A stretch of DNA of 64,000 nt, taken from NCBI GenBank assembly GCA_020226215.1, contig CM035233.1:51359751-51423750 (forward strand), in the 5' to 3' direction. Positions within the stretch are counted from its first letter, which is position 1. Every line of letters starts with the position of its first letter. The notes beneath the pieces are model-generated. The model saw only the letters and a program-made list of their open reading frames with translations, was not told the origin of the DNA and ran no database searches. This DNA is from Sindora glabra (Eukaryota; Streptophyta; Magnoliopsida; Fabales; Fabaceae). Shown one piece after another: positions 32,961 to 46,775 of this stretch. A program made the position numbers and the translations under genes.

Positions 32961-35100
32961 TAATAGACCATAAAAAATAATTTTTTTATATAGGATATCC
33001 ATCTTTTTTTTAGAATATTTTAAGGAAATTTCTGAAAATATTTTTTTAAAATTTGAATAAAATATATAAATCTTATTTTATTTTAAAATATTAGAAAATT
33101 TCTACAAACTATATGCTACAATTATGTTTTGACAACAACAGCCAGCTCCAGCAATTCAAAGTCCAATTACTTGCTTGTGTGCTGTTATCCACATGAGTCA
33201 GTCACATGCAGCTGTATAAATATTAATTATTAAATATCTCATGAAAGGATAAATACCTTACAAAAAGATATATATACTAATAAATTTGATAGGTTGGACG
33301 TCAACAAGTCCAACCATACTACTTTAAAGAAACGTAATTGCACTTTATTTGAAAGGAAAAAATATCTTTATCGTTTTAATTAAATAGAATTGTGTCACAT
33401 TACAATCAATACAATTCCAGATAAATATAAGAATATGCGACGATTGCAAAACAAAATTAGAAAGAATTATAATTATAAATTTCATTATAATAATGACATT
33501 GTAGTTGTAGATCACCCATTAAAAATACAGAAATACTATAAGTATCAAAAATAAATTTTAAAATTGAGTTAGAAATTTTTTATAATCATTATATTGAATT
33601 TTATAAATTTGCTCAATTATCATACATTTAATAATAATTCTTAATTTTTATTTGGAATCAAATTTTAAATTTTATTTTCAATGTATATAATATTGCTATT
33701 AAAAGTGAACAGGATTACTTTGGTCCAACATAAGAAGAAAAATTTATGAAAAATAAATTTAAATTCACTTCCCTATCTACTCTATCTCCCACTCTCCTTT
33801 TCTTTATAATGATAGGAGTAGTCAAACTATATAAACTATTAGATGTTTTGATATCAAACTTAAAATATGAAAGAAGATAAAATCTCAAAGTAATAATATA
33901 TGTTATTTAAATTGAAGGCCATCAGCTACTTTCCTTATTTATTCTTTCCTCACATGTTTGTAGACTTATATTTTGGGAAAAATTTTTAATCCTGTCATAG
34001 TACTAAAATTCTCGATACCACTTCCTATCATTTTTTTAATAAATTAGAAAACTACTCTTCTAATTTTATAAACCACTCAATTATAATATCTTAATTGATA
34101 ATTTGTCCAAGTATAATATGAACTGATATTAAAATCTCAATACTAGATAGGATAAATAATCTTTCTCACATTTTGGATCCCATAAAAATACAAAGAAAAG
34201 GCAAGTTGGGGTGAATTTAGGAGATTGAAAGTAGTATTAATCCAATAGCAAATTAACGCCTTGTAGGTGTAATCCCGGATCTTTAGGGATTTTTTCTTGT
34301 CCCTTCTATGAGCAAATTCAATTCAAATTGTACACAATGATTAAGTGAATGGCATTCAAAGCCATGTCAATATGATGCCAAAATCCCATATATTAATCTA
34401 TTTGCTAATTACACATTATTGAAGAGGTGGCTAAGAGGTTGAAAATGACAAAGATTACTGTGAATAAATTACTCAACTCCTACAAGTAAGTTAATAATGG
34501 GGTCACGGTCCCAATTTTACCTTTCAACTCTAAGTCAATAAGAACAGAAAATAGAGAATACAGCAAGTAAGTGAAGAGGTAAAGTTAAAAAATTTATCTG
34601 GATTAATAACTAATATTTATAATAATCAACTTGCCTAAAGTATAATGGCCATATCACAACATTAATAAAGATAGTTTAGTCTTTTAGAGGAAATAAATGA
34701 CCGATTAGTGATAACCGTTTCTCAACTGTATTAATCACTTCTGATATTATCCGGTTATTATTATTTAATCTGTATGTCGTATCTGATCAGAATTACTTAG
34801 TAAAGTAATGGTATATAGGTCGCGTGCCATGGCTGCATTTGCTTGGGCTGGTCGGTCCTGGCACTAGGATGATCGGTCAGGCCCATATTCATTGCTATCC
34901 ATGCAACACCAAATTGCCACCAAAATGAGGCAACTAAGTTTGTCTTCTTCTTCAACTTGACAGATACAAAGAAAGACCGACACGAGTTTTAAGCATGAAT
35001 TTCGTCAAAGGGAGCCACGATTCACCTCGAAACCTTGTTCTTGATACAATGCATGTTAGCTTAGCATTTGACCATAAACTGCCAATTGGCTGCTCTCTTC
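32961..35100. other. AT-rich intergenic DNA and peroxidase upstream region
   Basis: No gene is seen. The last 300 bp (34800-35100) is richer in G and C and is the likely peroxidase promoter. I did not find a repeat pair. Confidence 0.5.
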
Positions 35101-35106
35101 CTACCA

Positions 35107-35116
35107 TATATATAAA
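35107..35116 (+). promoter_or_regulatory. Probable TATA box of the peroxidase gene
   Basis: TATATATAAA lies 48 bases before the start codon, so the leader would be short (about 20 bases). Confidence 0.6.
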
Positions 35117-35163
35117 CAAGACACACACAAACAATTAAATGTAACGAGTGCGGCAAAACCAAA

Positions 35164-36634
35164 ATGAAAGTCCCAATCCTTCTCTTTGTCCTTTTTCCTT
35201 TCGCATTTGCTCAGCTGAGAGTTGGATTCTATAAGTCAAGCTGTCCAAGAGCAGAGTTCATTATAAATCAGATTGTGCAGAAGCGATTCAACAAAGATAA
35301 ATCCATTACTGCTGGCCTGCTTCGAATGCACTTTCATGACTGCTTTGTTAGAGTAAGGCCTTTTATGCTGTCTTTCTATATTCCATATTCTTCTTCTGTT
35401 GTATAATACCAAAAAGGGTCTATATGCTTTGTTGGAACTTAGAAGTAATTGTCCAGTTTTAATTTTCTTTCTAGTTCTATATTTCTTCTTCTAGGTTGGA
35501 TTCTGCTTTCGAAATCAAGAGACTAGAGACTAAGTGATCTATCCAGTATCATCGGATTGGGAGCAAAAACTTTCAGCTTTGAAGCTGGGATCTCAAGATG
35601 TTTAAAAATTAAAACTAAACAACTTTTCGATTCTTGACTGCTCAAAACAACATTGCTGCATGAAAATAAGAAATGAAAATTTAGAGTTTATACTAGCAAA
35701 CCAAACTGCTGTTGGCAATTCAAAAGAAAATTTTAAATACTTGTCATGATTTACACAGAATCAATCATATACTGATACATATTAATTACATATATGAAAC
35801 AGTGTTATTAGTACTTAACACTTAATCAGTGGCTTGGATTCACATAAATAATTACTTCAGGGTTGTGATGCCTCAATACTGATAGATTCAACCGGAAGCA
35901 AGTCATCAGAAAAAAAGGCTGCGCCAAACTTGACCGTCCGAGGATACGAGCTCATCGACCAGGCCAAAAAAGCCTTAGAAAGAGCTTGTCCTTCACAAGT
36001 TTCATGCGCGGATATCATAACTTTAGCTACCAGAGATTCCGTAGCCTTGGCCGGAGGACCCAGATACGAAATCCCCACCGGCCGGCGAGACGGCCTGGTT
36101 TCGGACCCTAATGAAGTGAACTTGCCAGGACCATCATTTTCAGTATCTGAAGCCTTAGATGCTTTCGCCGCAAAAGGGTTCACTTTAACAGAAATGGTAA
36201 CGCTTTTGGGTGCACACACAGTTGGCTTTGCTCATTGCAGTTTCTTTCAAGATAGGCTCTCCAGCTTCGGGTCACCCGACAAGGAAATGGATCCTGCTTT
36301 AGATGCAAAATTGGCTCGGGTTTGTGGGTCAGCAGCTAGGCCGGCAAGAAATGACCCCACTGTGTTTTTGGACCAAAACACGTCAATGGTGTTTGATAAT
36401 GAATTCTATAATCAAATACTATTGAAAAGAGGCATTTTGCATATTGATCAACAGCTGGCTTTGGATCAATCTTCGAGTGGTATTGTTTCGCGGTTGGCGG
36501 CCAACGGTGATGGTTTTCAGAACAGCTTTGCAGATGCCATGATAAAGTTGGGAAGCGTTGACGTTTTGGTTGGAAATGAAGGAGAGATCAGAAAGAATTG
36601 TAGAGTATTTAATGAACCCTTGAAAGGTAATTAA
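35164..36634 (+). CDS. Class III secretory peroxidase (Prx44/57-like)
   Basis: It oxidises phenolics and other donors with H2O2 in the cell wall or apoplast. Two exons (35164-35352 and 35861-36634) with a 508-bp GT-AG phase-0 intron give 320 residues, the usual family length. Residues 1-16 are a hydrophobic signal peptide cleaved before QLRVGFY. Distal catalytic Arg54 and His58 lie in LLRMHFHDC, and the proximal haem ligand His182 lies in LLGAHTVG. All eight conserved cysteines are present (27, 60, 65, 106, 112, 189, 218, 310; pairs 27-106, 60-65, 112-310, 189-218). The start was chosen because it gives a complete signal peptide 48 bases after a TATA box. Only the first of the family's usual three introns is kept (right after HDCFVR). 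The sequence looks closest to Arabidopsis PRX44/PRX57 from memory; the substrate cannot be inferred. Confidence 0.95.
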
Positions 36635-38639
36635 TTAGGGCCACAGTGTTTAGGAAACTATTGTTTTTCATACATAGAGGATCATAAATGTATGATGAAT
36701 GGTCTTTCTCAACAGGTGTACGTATGTATAAGGACTTTCAACCAATATCTCATGTGAATGGATTAATTTTCACCAAAAAAGGATCATACTTTTTCCCTAT
36801 CAGAAAGAGTATCATGCACATCTAAAAAATCTTCCGGATCTTGTTTAGGTGAGTTATTCCATGCATTGAATTTGACTCGATGCATGGAATTCAATAATTT
36901 ATACTAAATTTTAATTTTTTTAAAGATAAAAAAGTCAATATTATAACTTACAATTCATCAACAAAATCAATTATTACATATATTAAGTTTCACTCGATGC
37001 ATAATAGAATTGACCCTTATTTAAGTATTTTGTGAATTAATGTGACACCATGGTCTTACCATTTTTATGTAAAAAAATTGGGCAGTATGTAACTTTTTTA
37101 CGTTTAAAGTTCTATTTAAAAATTCATAAAAAAAATTTTATACAACTTTGATGAAAGTTACAATTTTTATTAAAAAATAAAAATTTTGTGTTAGAGATTC
37201 GTATAAAAAAAAACTTACAATTGCGTTATATCACTTTTTCCTCTCCAATAATAGAAATAATGAAATTGAATTTTGTTTTACAATAATTATGGGCCTTGGG
37301 ACGGGTTCAGCAGTTCAATATTACATGGAGAGTCGGATAACTACATGGCCCAAGCCACTATTTTTCATTGACTTTCAACCTTTTTTTTTCGCCCTTTTCT
37401 TTCTTATTTGTGTTAGCTTGAGCTTGAAATTATCCAAGCCAACATTCTGTACCTGCAGTGTGAGATTTTGTTTTGTACTTCTGTTTGTTGTTTCTTTTGC
37501 TGTCTCTTCTAATGGAGTGAAACTTCACATGCATCGTCCGATGTTTGGAGTCCCTATTTCAAAAATTTTTCTAGTTTTTCTGAATTAGTGAAGATTATGA
37601 TGCTGAATTGAGTTTGAGAGCTTCTACAGAAACCTTCTATCATTGTCATTGGATTCGAAATCATTAGCCCCTGCTTTTCTTGTTCGTGGAAAAGGACTGG
37701 GCCTGTGTGTAACGTTTTATCTTAGTGAATTCATACAATGTTCTTCTTGTTTGATGCTTTGCTTTACGTTAGGAAGAAACTATGATGTTAAATTTTGATT
37801 TACGCATCACAAGTATGCTTTCCATAAAATTATAATTATAAAATATTAAAATTAATAAAAATAATTTATATATTCAATATTAAATATATGAAATTTGATA
37901 AAAGATGACTTCCTCTTCAAAAGAAAATTATTTTTCTCTATTACTATAACTTTAAATATCTTTTTTTTAATCACAAAATATAAATACACATGATATTCTT
38001 TCAAAATAAAATTTTATTACAAAAAATATCTGCTGAAAAACTATCCTCAGAAACATGTTGCTGCGTATGTATAAAAGGAGTTGTCCCTAAACATTTCTTG
38101 TTTTATTCTTGGGATGTGTTTTTTTCTTTCTTTCTTTCTTTCTTTTTTTTTTTTTAGTGCCTCTTATATCTTAGTAATGCATTATGCATCGATCAAACCA
38201 ATCGGCAATTCAATTTATATAATATGTATATTTATGCTTACAGCTCAACAGAAAAAATTAGTTATAAATGTAATCATTCTTATAAGTTAATTTGGTAAAA
38301 TTAACCCGAATTAAAAAATTGTACTTTCAATTATACTCAACTAACTTATTTTTTACCAACATTATAATTGAAGTATAGAAGAAATTCTGCGCAGAAACGT
38401 AATGCAAAACCCATGATAAGAGAGGATAGTGTTTTCTTAGGAGACTAACGTATGCCTCTCATCAAATAAGCTATAGCGCCTAAGTCTTTAATTACATGAT
38501 AGTTACAAAGATAAAATTCTAAAGATTGTATCAACTCAACCCAAGTAACATTCTTCCTAAATCTCTTGCTGCTATTAAAGATTGGGACCTCAACAGCTCT
38601 TCTAAGCTTTCAACATCCTGTTGATTCTATGTAACAAGG
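36635..38639. other. Intergenic, peroxidase 3' flank, nothing recognised
   Basis: There is AT-rich DNA with a small palindrome near 36860-36890 ('ccatgcattgaa...cgatgcatgg') and a (TTTC)n/T-run at 38121-38155. The 99-codon frame at 37289-37588 is T-rich and has no motif. Confidence 0.5.
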
Positions 38640-39130
38640 TTGGATCCCTCCTCCTCCTGATTGTTTAAAGATAAATACCAATGCCTTCTTTGATGCAAAA
38701 ACGAAAAATGTGCGTCTAGCTGTTATAGTCAGAAATGATAGAGATCCAGTGCTTCATAGTTTTTCTAATCTCAGTTATGCCCCATCTCCTGAATTTGCGG
38801 AGGCTTCAAAAAATGGCTGGCAACAGGCCTTAAATTTCTTCTCTCATCCTATAACTGTCAAATTTGATACTCTGGCCATAGTTTGGTCTCTTAATGATCC
38901 ATCTCTTTCTCTTGGTTGGAAAGTTTCTCAAACGTTATCTGACATCAAGAATTTTGTAGTTAATCACCATTTAGTGACCTTTAACTTTGTTTTTGGCTCT
39001 ACCAACATGGCTACTAATTGGCTAGCCAAGTCTCTGAGAAGAGAGCTGTGTCCTTTGCATTGGGTGTCCTCGCCCCCACCCCCTTGAAGTCCCTCCTGAA
39101 TCATGGCTTGAGTTTGATCCGTGTTAATTT
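38640..39130 (+). pseudogene. RNase H-like (RVT_3) fragment, probably a LINE tail
   Basis: The frame at 38655-39087 contains W-I-P-P-P-P-D-C-L-K-I-N-T-N-A (normally ...K-x-N-x-D-A), then AVIVRND, EFAEA, a TLAIVWSLND block and NWLAKSL. This is the RNase H-like domain that plant non-LTR retrotransposons and their relatives carry at the C-terminus. The first catalytic Asp is Asn here. After a C-rich run (39070-39083) the likely tail (PLEVPPESWLEFDPC, stop near 39128) continues in another frame, so a slippage frameshift is probable. No reverse transcriptase is seen upstream, so this is a 5'-truncated copy or a domesticated remnant. It is not a complete gene. Confidence 0.65.
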
Positions 39131-40842
39131 CATTTTGAGTTTGGCTTTCATTTTCTCATTTTTTCTCTGTTCTGGTTTTTTTCTAATTGTAGGAGGTTTT
39201 GTTAGTTTGTGCTCTGGTGTTGCTGCTCTCAGATTTGTGTGGTTTCCTCTTTTCATTTGTTTTTATTATTTGTTCTGTTTCTTTGTAATTTAATTATAGA
39301 TTTTATTTTTCATTATATTTAAAGTTCGAACATTAAATTTTATGAGTGTACTAAATGAATTATCACTTCTATTATTACCAAACTCCTAAATTTACCAAAA
39401 ATTTTAAATAAAAGGCCTATTTATACATATATCTTTAACCTAACTAATTTTCCTGTTAAACAAAAGAATTCAGCCTTAAGATCACATATGCCTATAGACT
39501 AACCCTCAAACCAGTTTTAAAATTCCATATAGGCTTAAGTACAATCCATCTTATTGGACATTTTATATCAAACACCTCCATAAGGGGGAAAAAAAAAAAA
39601 GAATTTACACGTGACATGACATCAATTGTCGAGTCCCAACAAAAATCGACAGATTCTAAACCCACATGAATAAACATGTCTCAATAGTTAGTAGTCAAAG
39701 GAGTGGACAACGTTTGATGGCCTGCATCTGCATGGCTTGAGGTTGTGGCAAAAGCTTTGAAGCTTAGTATTTTTATTTTTTTTTCATTTTTTTCCTTTTT
39801 TTCTTGGTAGTTTCTTCAGTACGAAAAGCACGAGATTCTGTCACTTCACAGTTCGCAGTTCACACCCCAACAGTGAAGATTCCAATGGCTAATAATATGA
39901 TAAAGATGTATTGTATTTGAAGGCCATAGCAACAATATATGTATAGAAATTATACACACCAGTCGGCAACAGCAGAAAATTTTCCATTTTTGGCTAAAAA
40001 CCAAAACCCTAGAAGACCTTGTAAAGCGTACCGAAGTGGCAACCTACCCAAACCTCCTCTGTAATTAAAAACCACCCACCATTCTTATTTAATTTATAGA
40101 AATAGATTGAATTTGTTCTTGGGTATTTTTATTGCAAATTTGTTCTTGTGTTTGTATTTTGGAAGAGACAACATGTAAACATCTCTGTTAGTCTTTTAGG
40201 GCACATGTATTGAGCATCTTCCGTTTTTAAATGCCCGATCTTCAGGACTTCTTCGCATCAAGAGATTATATTGCAGAAAACAAAGAAAGCTGCAGGGAGA
40301 AAGAAAAGGCTCTCTTCGCATCAAGAGTTTGCTGCATATTTAATGAAATGAATTCAATTGGAATGTTATAGCCATTTTTCAGGTAGTATGTGAGAACTCC
40401 AGTTTAGTCCAATTGGCTGAGGCATGGTCCAATTGAATGAACTACTGCAGAGAAAATAAAAGATCAGAGGTACACAGTGAAAGTGGGACGTGGATCACCC
40501 TTGAAAGCTTAATTCAGTTGAAGTATAGGGAAAATAGCTGTATGGAATTATGAATGAATTTGAAGTGGCATACATTGAGCCTTTTATAAATGCCTTTATG
40601 TCTAAATAGTGTCCAAGCCTTTATGGTTCAGAACTCTTCACGTTATTGATAACTGTTAATAAGGCCTCAGACGTGCAAAAATGTCTCTTACCTTTTATGA
40701 TTTGTAATGGCAAATATTTAGATTTGATTTGACCAGAATCAACTTTAACTAAAATGTCTAGATATGATCCATTCATTAGTGGCATGAGTTTACACACACA
40801 TTGTGTATTGGATTCAGGTAATTAATGGACCAACTGGTCTAA
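39131..40842. other. Intergenic, no gene recognised
   Basis: It holds a T-rich stretch (39760-39810) and a 20-base direct repeat ('cttcgcatcaagag' at about 40251 and 40316) flanking a purine-rich segment. The frame 39492-39677 has no motif. Confidence 0.45.
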
Positions 40843-41144
40843 GGGGCCATTTGATATTGCAACAAAAACATGAGAAACTGTATTTCCTAGAAAATAAAAA
40901 ATTGTGAGTTATTTGATTGCCCACAAAATATGAAAAATCAATTCCCAAAAAATTGTATTTCCCATAAAACATAAGAAATCATTTACCTAATCCTCCCTAG
41001 GTAACTTCTATTTCCTGGGAAATGCAATTTCCTTCATGTCAATTAAATAACATTGAAAACTTTCCAGGAAATTCACATAAGAAGTAATTCTTTAAGAAAT
41101 TTAACTTGCCGTAGGAATTTATTTCAAATAAACCAAATGACTCC
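40843..41144. mobile_element. Tourist-like (PIF/Harbinger) MITE
   Basis: It is 302 bp long. The left end GGGGCCATTTGATATTGC and the inverted right end GGAGTCATTTGGTTTATT match the Tourist-type GGGGNTGTTTGG terminus. It is flanked by TAA on both sides (40840-40842 and 41145-41147), the duplication typical of PIF/Harbinger elements. The interior has inverted 'ttcctaggaaat'-like segments. No coding capacity, so it depends on an outside transposase. Confidence 0.75.
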
Positions 41145-41289
41145 TAAGTTTTTTAAATATGATTCGTTCATTATTAAGTTGCTTTCGTAAGGTCTATTAG
41201 GCCTAGGCAATTATTGGACCGATCAATCATGAGTCAATCGGCCAATTTGAACATTGTTAGCATGGAATATTACATTAAACTAAGGAGAT

Positions 41290-41720
41290 AATTTCACAAA
41301 ATTGTAGAATTGTTTATACATATAATTACAATTTTAAATTACAGTTGCAATCTCAATTGTAGTTGTAATACTTTTTTAATATGATTGCAAGTGTAACAAA
41401 AGTAAAAATATAGTTTACAAACTTTGCAACCCTAAAATATTGTTTTATCCACATGAAATATAATAAAAATTATATTTCAATTATTTTAAATTTAACATAA
41501 TATCTTATTATATTAAATAAAATCTATTTATTACAATTAAAAAAATCAAATTTCAGATTAATTTTGTTAAAAAAATCCTATAAATAATTGTATTGCGATT
41601 ATTGTGATTATTGCAAATGCAATAATGGGCAATGTTTCAGTGTGGTATGGTTGCAAAACCCGGTGCATCCCAAATGTTGCGAGTCGCAATTTGAATCCCT
41701 GTACAAGGTTAGTTTAAGGT
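41290..41720. repeat. Dispersed AT-rich repeat, copy 1
   Basis: It carries GCAA/TTGCAATT-rich ends ('attacagttgcaatctcaattg', 'gcgattattgtgattattgc') around an AT-rich core. The order and some core text ('atataataaaaattata', 'ttatattaaataaaat') recur at 48580-48950. It is probably a MITE; the ends are not sharply defined. Confidence 0.5.
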
Positions 41721-41951
41721 TGCGATGTTTGGGGCTAAATTAATTATGTACCAAGACAACAATCTAACCCCAATTTGATAGCACAGCCACATTCACAGTC
41801 AAGGATTTACTTTGAAACGGTGCCCTGTCGGACGCATCAAAAATTAATTAGACAATCAGTGAAATGACCAGCTCAACCCAATTTTCCTACCATTAAATTA
41901 CACTGATATATTTACCATTTTTTATTGAGAGAAGAAATATTTTAAATTTAG

Positions 41952-42181
41952 GACAAATTACATTCATCTCTTTTGATATATTGCACAATTACACACACTT
42001 CTTCTATTTTTAAAAATATATCCTAAATTTCTTTTTTATATACATTCACGTCTATTTTTTTATTTTAAACATACACTCTCATTTTCTATATTTAAAGAAT
42101 AAAAGATGTGAATATATATTTTTGAAAATAGAATAAATGTATGTATAATTAAGTTAAATGTTAAGGAAGTGAGTTAAATTC
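41952..42181. mobile_element. Palindromic MITE, about 230 bp
   Basis: The left 'acaaattacattcatctctt' and the inverted right 'tttaactcacttccttaaca' are imperfect inverted ends, with ATTACACACA/ATTATACATACA inside. The terminal text is similar to that of the larger element at 43856-44541. No coding. Confidence 0.55.
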
Positions 42182-42411
42182 AAATAACTATTTTGCATAA
42201 ACAACAACATCGTTACGCTCAAGATTAACGGCACAAGTGATGGAACCATATCTCATCCTAGTCCACTTCATTCTGATCTGTGGAAGATTGAACAGAGATT
42301 ATGTTTTAAATTTTAAATATCTACCTTTTAGGGAAACATCACCGCCATAGCTAGCCTATTTATAATCTATATGCAACAAAAGCCTTCTAAATTCAACAGA
42401 AGCCATCCAAC

Positions 42412-43855
<1,444 letters not shown>

Positions 43856-44541
43856 TTAATTACATTGATTTCCATGGAGTATTCGAAAATTACATAGACA
43901 TCTCTTTTGATTTTCAAAAATACATTTTCCACCTTTAATTTCTGTTATACACAAAGAAGTTTATGTTGGGCTGTGATTCCTTTTTTAGCACATGCAACTT
44001 AATAGTTTTAGGGAAAATATATATATTTTTCATGACTTTTCATATTAAATAAATCGTAATTTTTTTTACTAAAAGGTAACAGATTTTTTAAATCTTCATA
44101 TGTTACAATTTTAATTGATAAAAGTAATAAGTTTTGTCTAATTATTATGTACCAATTCCCTGCAAGTCTGTAACATTTTTTGCAAAAATAAAAATTGTAA
44201 AAAAAAAATTTGACAAAAATGTTCCGTAAAAATTTGCAAAAGATGAGAGGTGCCTACATATGAAAATAAAACCTATTGTTTTATGGATTTTAACTAAATA
44301 TAGAAAACATTTATGTAATTTAATTTGTAGAACAAACAATGGGGCTTATTTATGATTTTTTTTTTTTTTTGCTAATAAAAGAGAAAGCATGAACATTGAG
44401 CACTAACAAAGTACTTTCTCACTGCAGAATGATGGCTTATTTTATGTTAGAAGTCAAGGAAATGAGATATCATGTAATTTTAAACTAAGTAGGGACCATT
44501 CAATAATTTCAAGAAACTTGAAGGAACTCAGTGTAATTTAC
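43856..44541. mobile_element. Palindromic MITE-like element, about 686 bp
   Basis: The left end TTAATTACATTGATTTCCAT and the inverted right end TAAATTACACTGAGTTCCTT match over about 37 bases. The interior has further inverted segments but no coding frame with a motif. The ends resemble those at 41952-42181. I see no exact target duplication. Confidence 0.6.
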
Positions 44542-45275
44542 TTTCCTTTATTTGGTCATCTTTAACTTCACATTCTTCTCTTTCATTAACAAGTCTTGTT
44601 TCGCCATTTTTGAAGCTTTTCTCCGACAACCATGCAAGAGAGAGATCGACTTTTCCCGGACAGAGAGATTAATTAAGGAAAGGATTAAGGAAGGAGGTTA
44701 CCATTTCTTACCTTTGTCTCTTAATATGATCTTTGCCACACAAGGTAAAGTTACTCGGTCAAACCCCACTTTCTCCATTTATATCCTTTCCACATCCTCA
44801 CTTTTCTGAACATTTAAGCGATTTAATTATTGTATATCATGAATCATGTTTGAATGAATTGTGTCTCGAGAAATTTAACTTAAATTAGTTTGTGCATGTT
44901 ATATATCCCTAATCCATCTTTAATTAATTTGAACCATCTAGAAACGTTCGGTGTCAAACTTCTGGAATCTATCAGGAAAACTGAAAAGCCAGTAAATGAC
45001 TAGTGTTTTTTAATTTAATTGTTTTCAGCACTTGCTATGATATAAGTTGGAATTCTTTTAACGAAAAAATTTTCGTAAAAATATATTTATCAACTATTAA
45101 AATAATTTATATTTATTCCATATTAAATATGAAATGTTTGATAAAAATAATATTTTCAATCTTAAACAATTATTATTTTTCTACTATAGTACTAAATATC
45201 ATGATATTTTAATTAAGGTTATAAAATAAAAAAATTATTATAGGTAAAAAAATGGATTCTAAAATTAAACTTCAA
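44542..45275. other. Intergenic, no gene recognised
   Basis: The 85-codon frame at 44552-44809 has an unremarkable composition and no motif. The rest is AT-rich. Confidence 0.4.
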
Positions 45276-46037
45276 GGCCTTGTTTGGCAATCAGCTGATA
45301 GCTGTAGAGGTTAGCTAATTCAATTAGTTGTTAGTTGATAGCTGATTGTGTTAGCTGATTTGATCAGTTGATTGCATTAGCTGTTTGAATAAGAGTGTTT
45401 AGTAAAATCAGCTGTTTATAATTAGTTGTTTGCATGTAAAATGACATATAAGGGTATAAGTATATTTTATGAATTATTTGAATATTTTTTATTTTAATAT
45501 TTTAAATTTTATATATTAATTAGTATATTAAATTTTCTTATAAATATTATATTATTATAATTTATTATTAAATTATTAGATATTTTTAAATTAAATAATT
45601 TTTAAAATTATTATAATTTATTATTAAATTATTAGATATTTTTAAAATTAAATAGTTTTTATCAATAATATTATATATTTATTTATTAAATAATTTTTAA
45701 AATTATTATAATTTATTATATATATTATAAATAATATATTATTATATATTAAATATTTTTTAAAATTAAATTAATATACTTTTTATAATTACTAAATTTT
45801 TTTAGAATTTTTAGAAAGGATAAAATGGAAAATATGAATATTTATTAGGGGTATTTTCGTCATTTTTCTCAATCAGCTGATTGAAAACGCTGCCCCCCTC
45901 AGCGTTTTCAATTTTGGCGTTTTAAGGGTAATCAGCTGATTACCAAACGCCAAAATCAGCTGATTGCCAAGTCAATCAGCTGATTTTGGTCAAACCAGCT
46001 AACAGCCATCCAAAAAACTGTTTACCAAACACAGCCC
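45276..46037. mobile_element. 762-bp non-autonomous DNA transposon rich in ATCAGCTGAT
   Basis: The ends are GGCCTTGTTTGG (left) and, inverted, GGGCTGTGTTTGG (right), a PIF/Harbinger-like terminus. The flanks CAA and AAA match at 2 of 3 bases. The palindrome ATCAGCTGAT occurs five times, all in the terminal 200 bases of either side, with many partial copies. Near the right end are a perfect 18-bp palindrome at 45927-45944, extended by TTTTGGCGTTT/AAACGCCAAAA arms, and a hairpin GAAAACGCTG...CAGCGTTTTC at 45883-45909. The core (45460-45800) is AT-rich with internal repeats. No coding. Confidence 0.65.
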
Positions 46038-46729
46038 AAATCTTTTATATTCATTTAATTAAATTTTTATAAATTTATCTTATCATTCTATATTTAATAA
46101 CCATTTTGATTTTCAATGTATATAACATTAATATTCCTCATCTACAATGTTGATATATTACATTATACATACACGTGCAATTAAGGATTCTCCTTTATTA
46201 GGGAAGACAAGTTAATAATTCTTCTGCAATAAATGATAACGTATGTTTTTCGAATTGAGTTGTGAAATATACATGTATGGACATATAATAAAATTGATAA
46301 TGCAATATCTTAATTTTAAATTGTGAATTCTAAAAGAAATTTAAAAAATAATATGAAAAAATGTGATACCACTAAAATAACTAACCTAAAGTTTATATAT
46401 TTAATACTAAGACTCGATGAATTAAATGTTAAAAGAATTTCCTTCTCATCTTACCTTAAGGCCTCAAGTTAAGGTTCAAATTATTAACACTTGCAAATAA
46501 AGTCGTGAATTAAATTTTTTAAAAAAAATTGTAACCCCGAAGCAAACGAGGTGTCAATAATGGGAGTTTAAGATTTGACTATATGCGCTGAAGGAAAAAG
46601 GTTGACATGACCGCAATAAAGCTAGCCCCCTTGTGACATAAGTACGTAACAAAATTTCCCCTTTGAGCCATTATAACTTTCGTTACATTCTTCGAATAAT
46701 TGACGAAATATAGTAAGATTCTCTCACTC

Positions 46730-46775
<46 letters not shown>

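Noticed and set aside
35857..36219. 120-codon minus-strand frame
   Set aside because: Antisense shadow of peroxidase exon 2.
40251..40330. 'cttcgcatcaagag' direct repeat about 65 bp apart, as a possible transposon footprint
   Set aside because: The intervening sequence has no inverted ends, and the repeat is longer than any usual target duplication.
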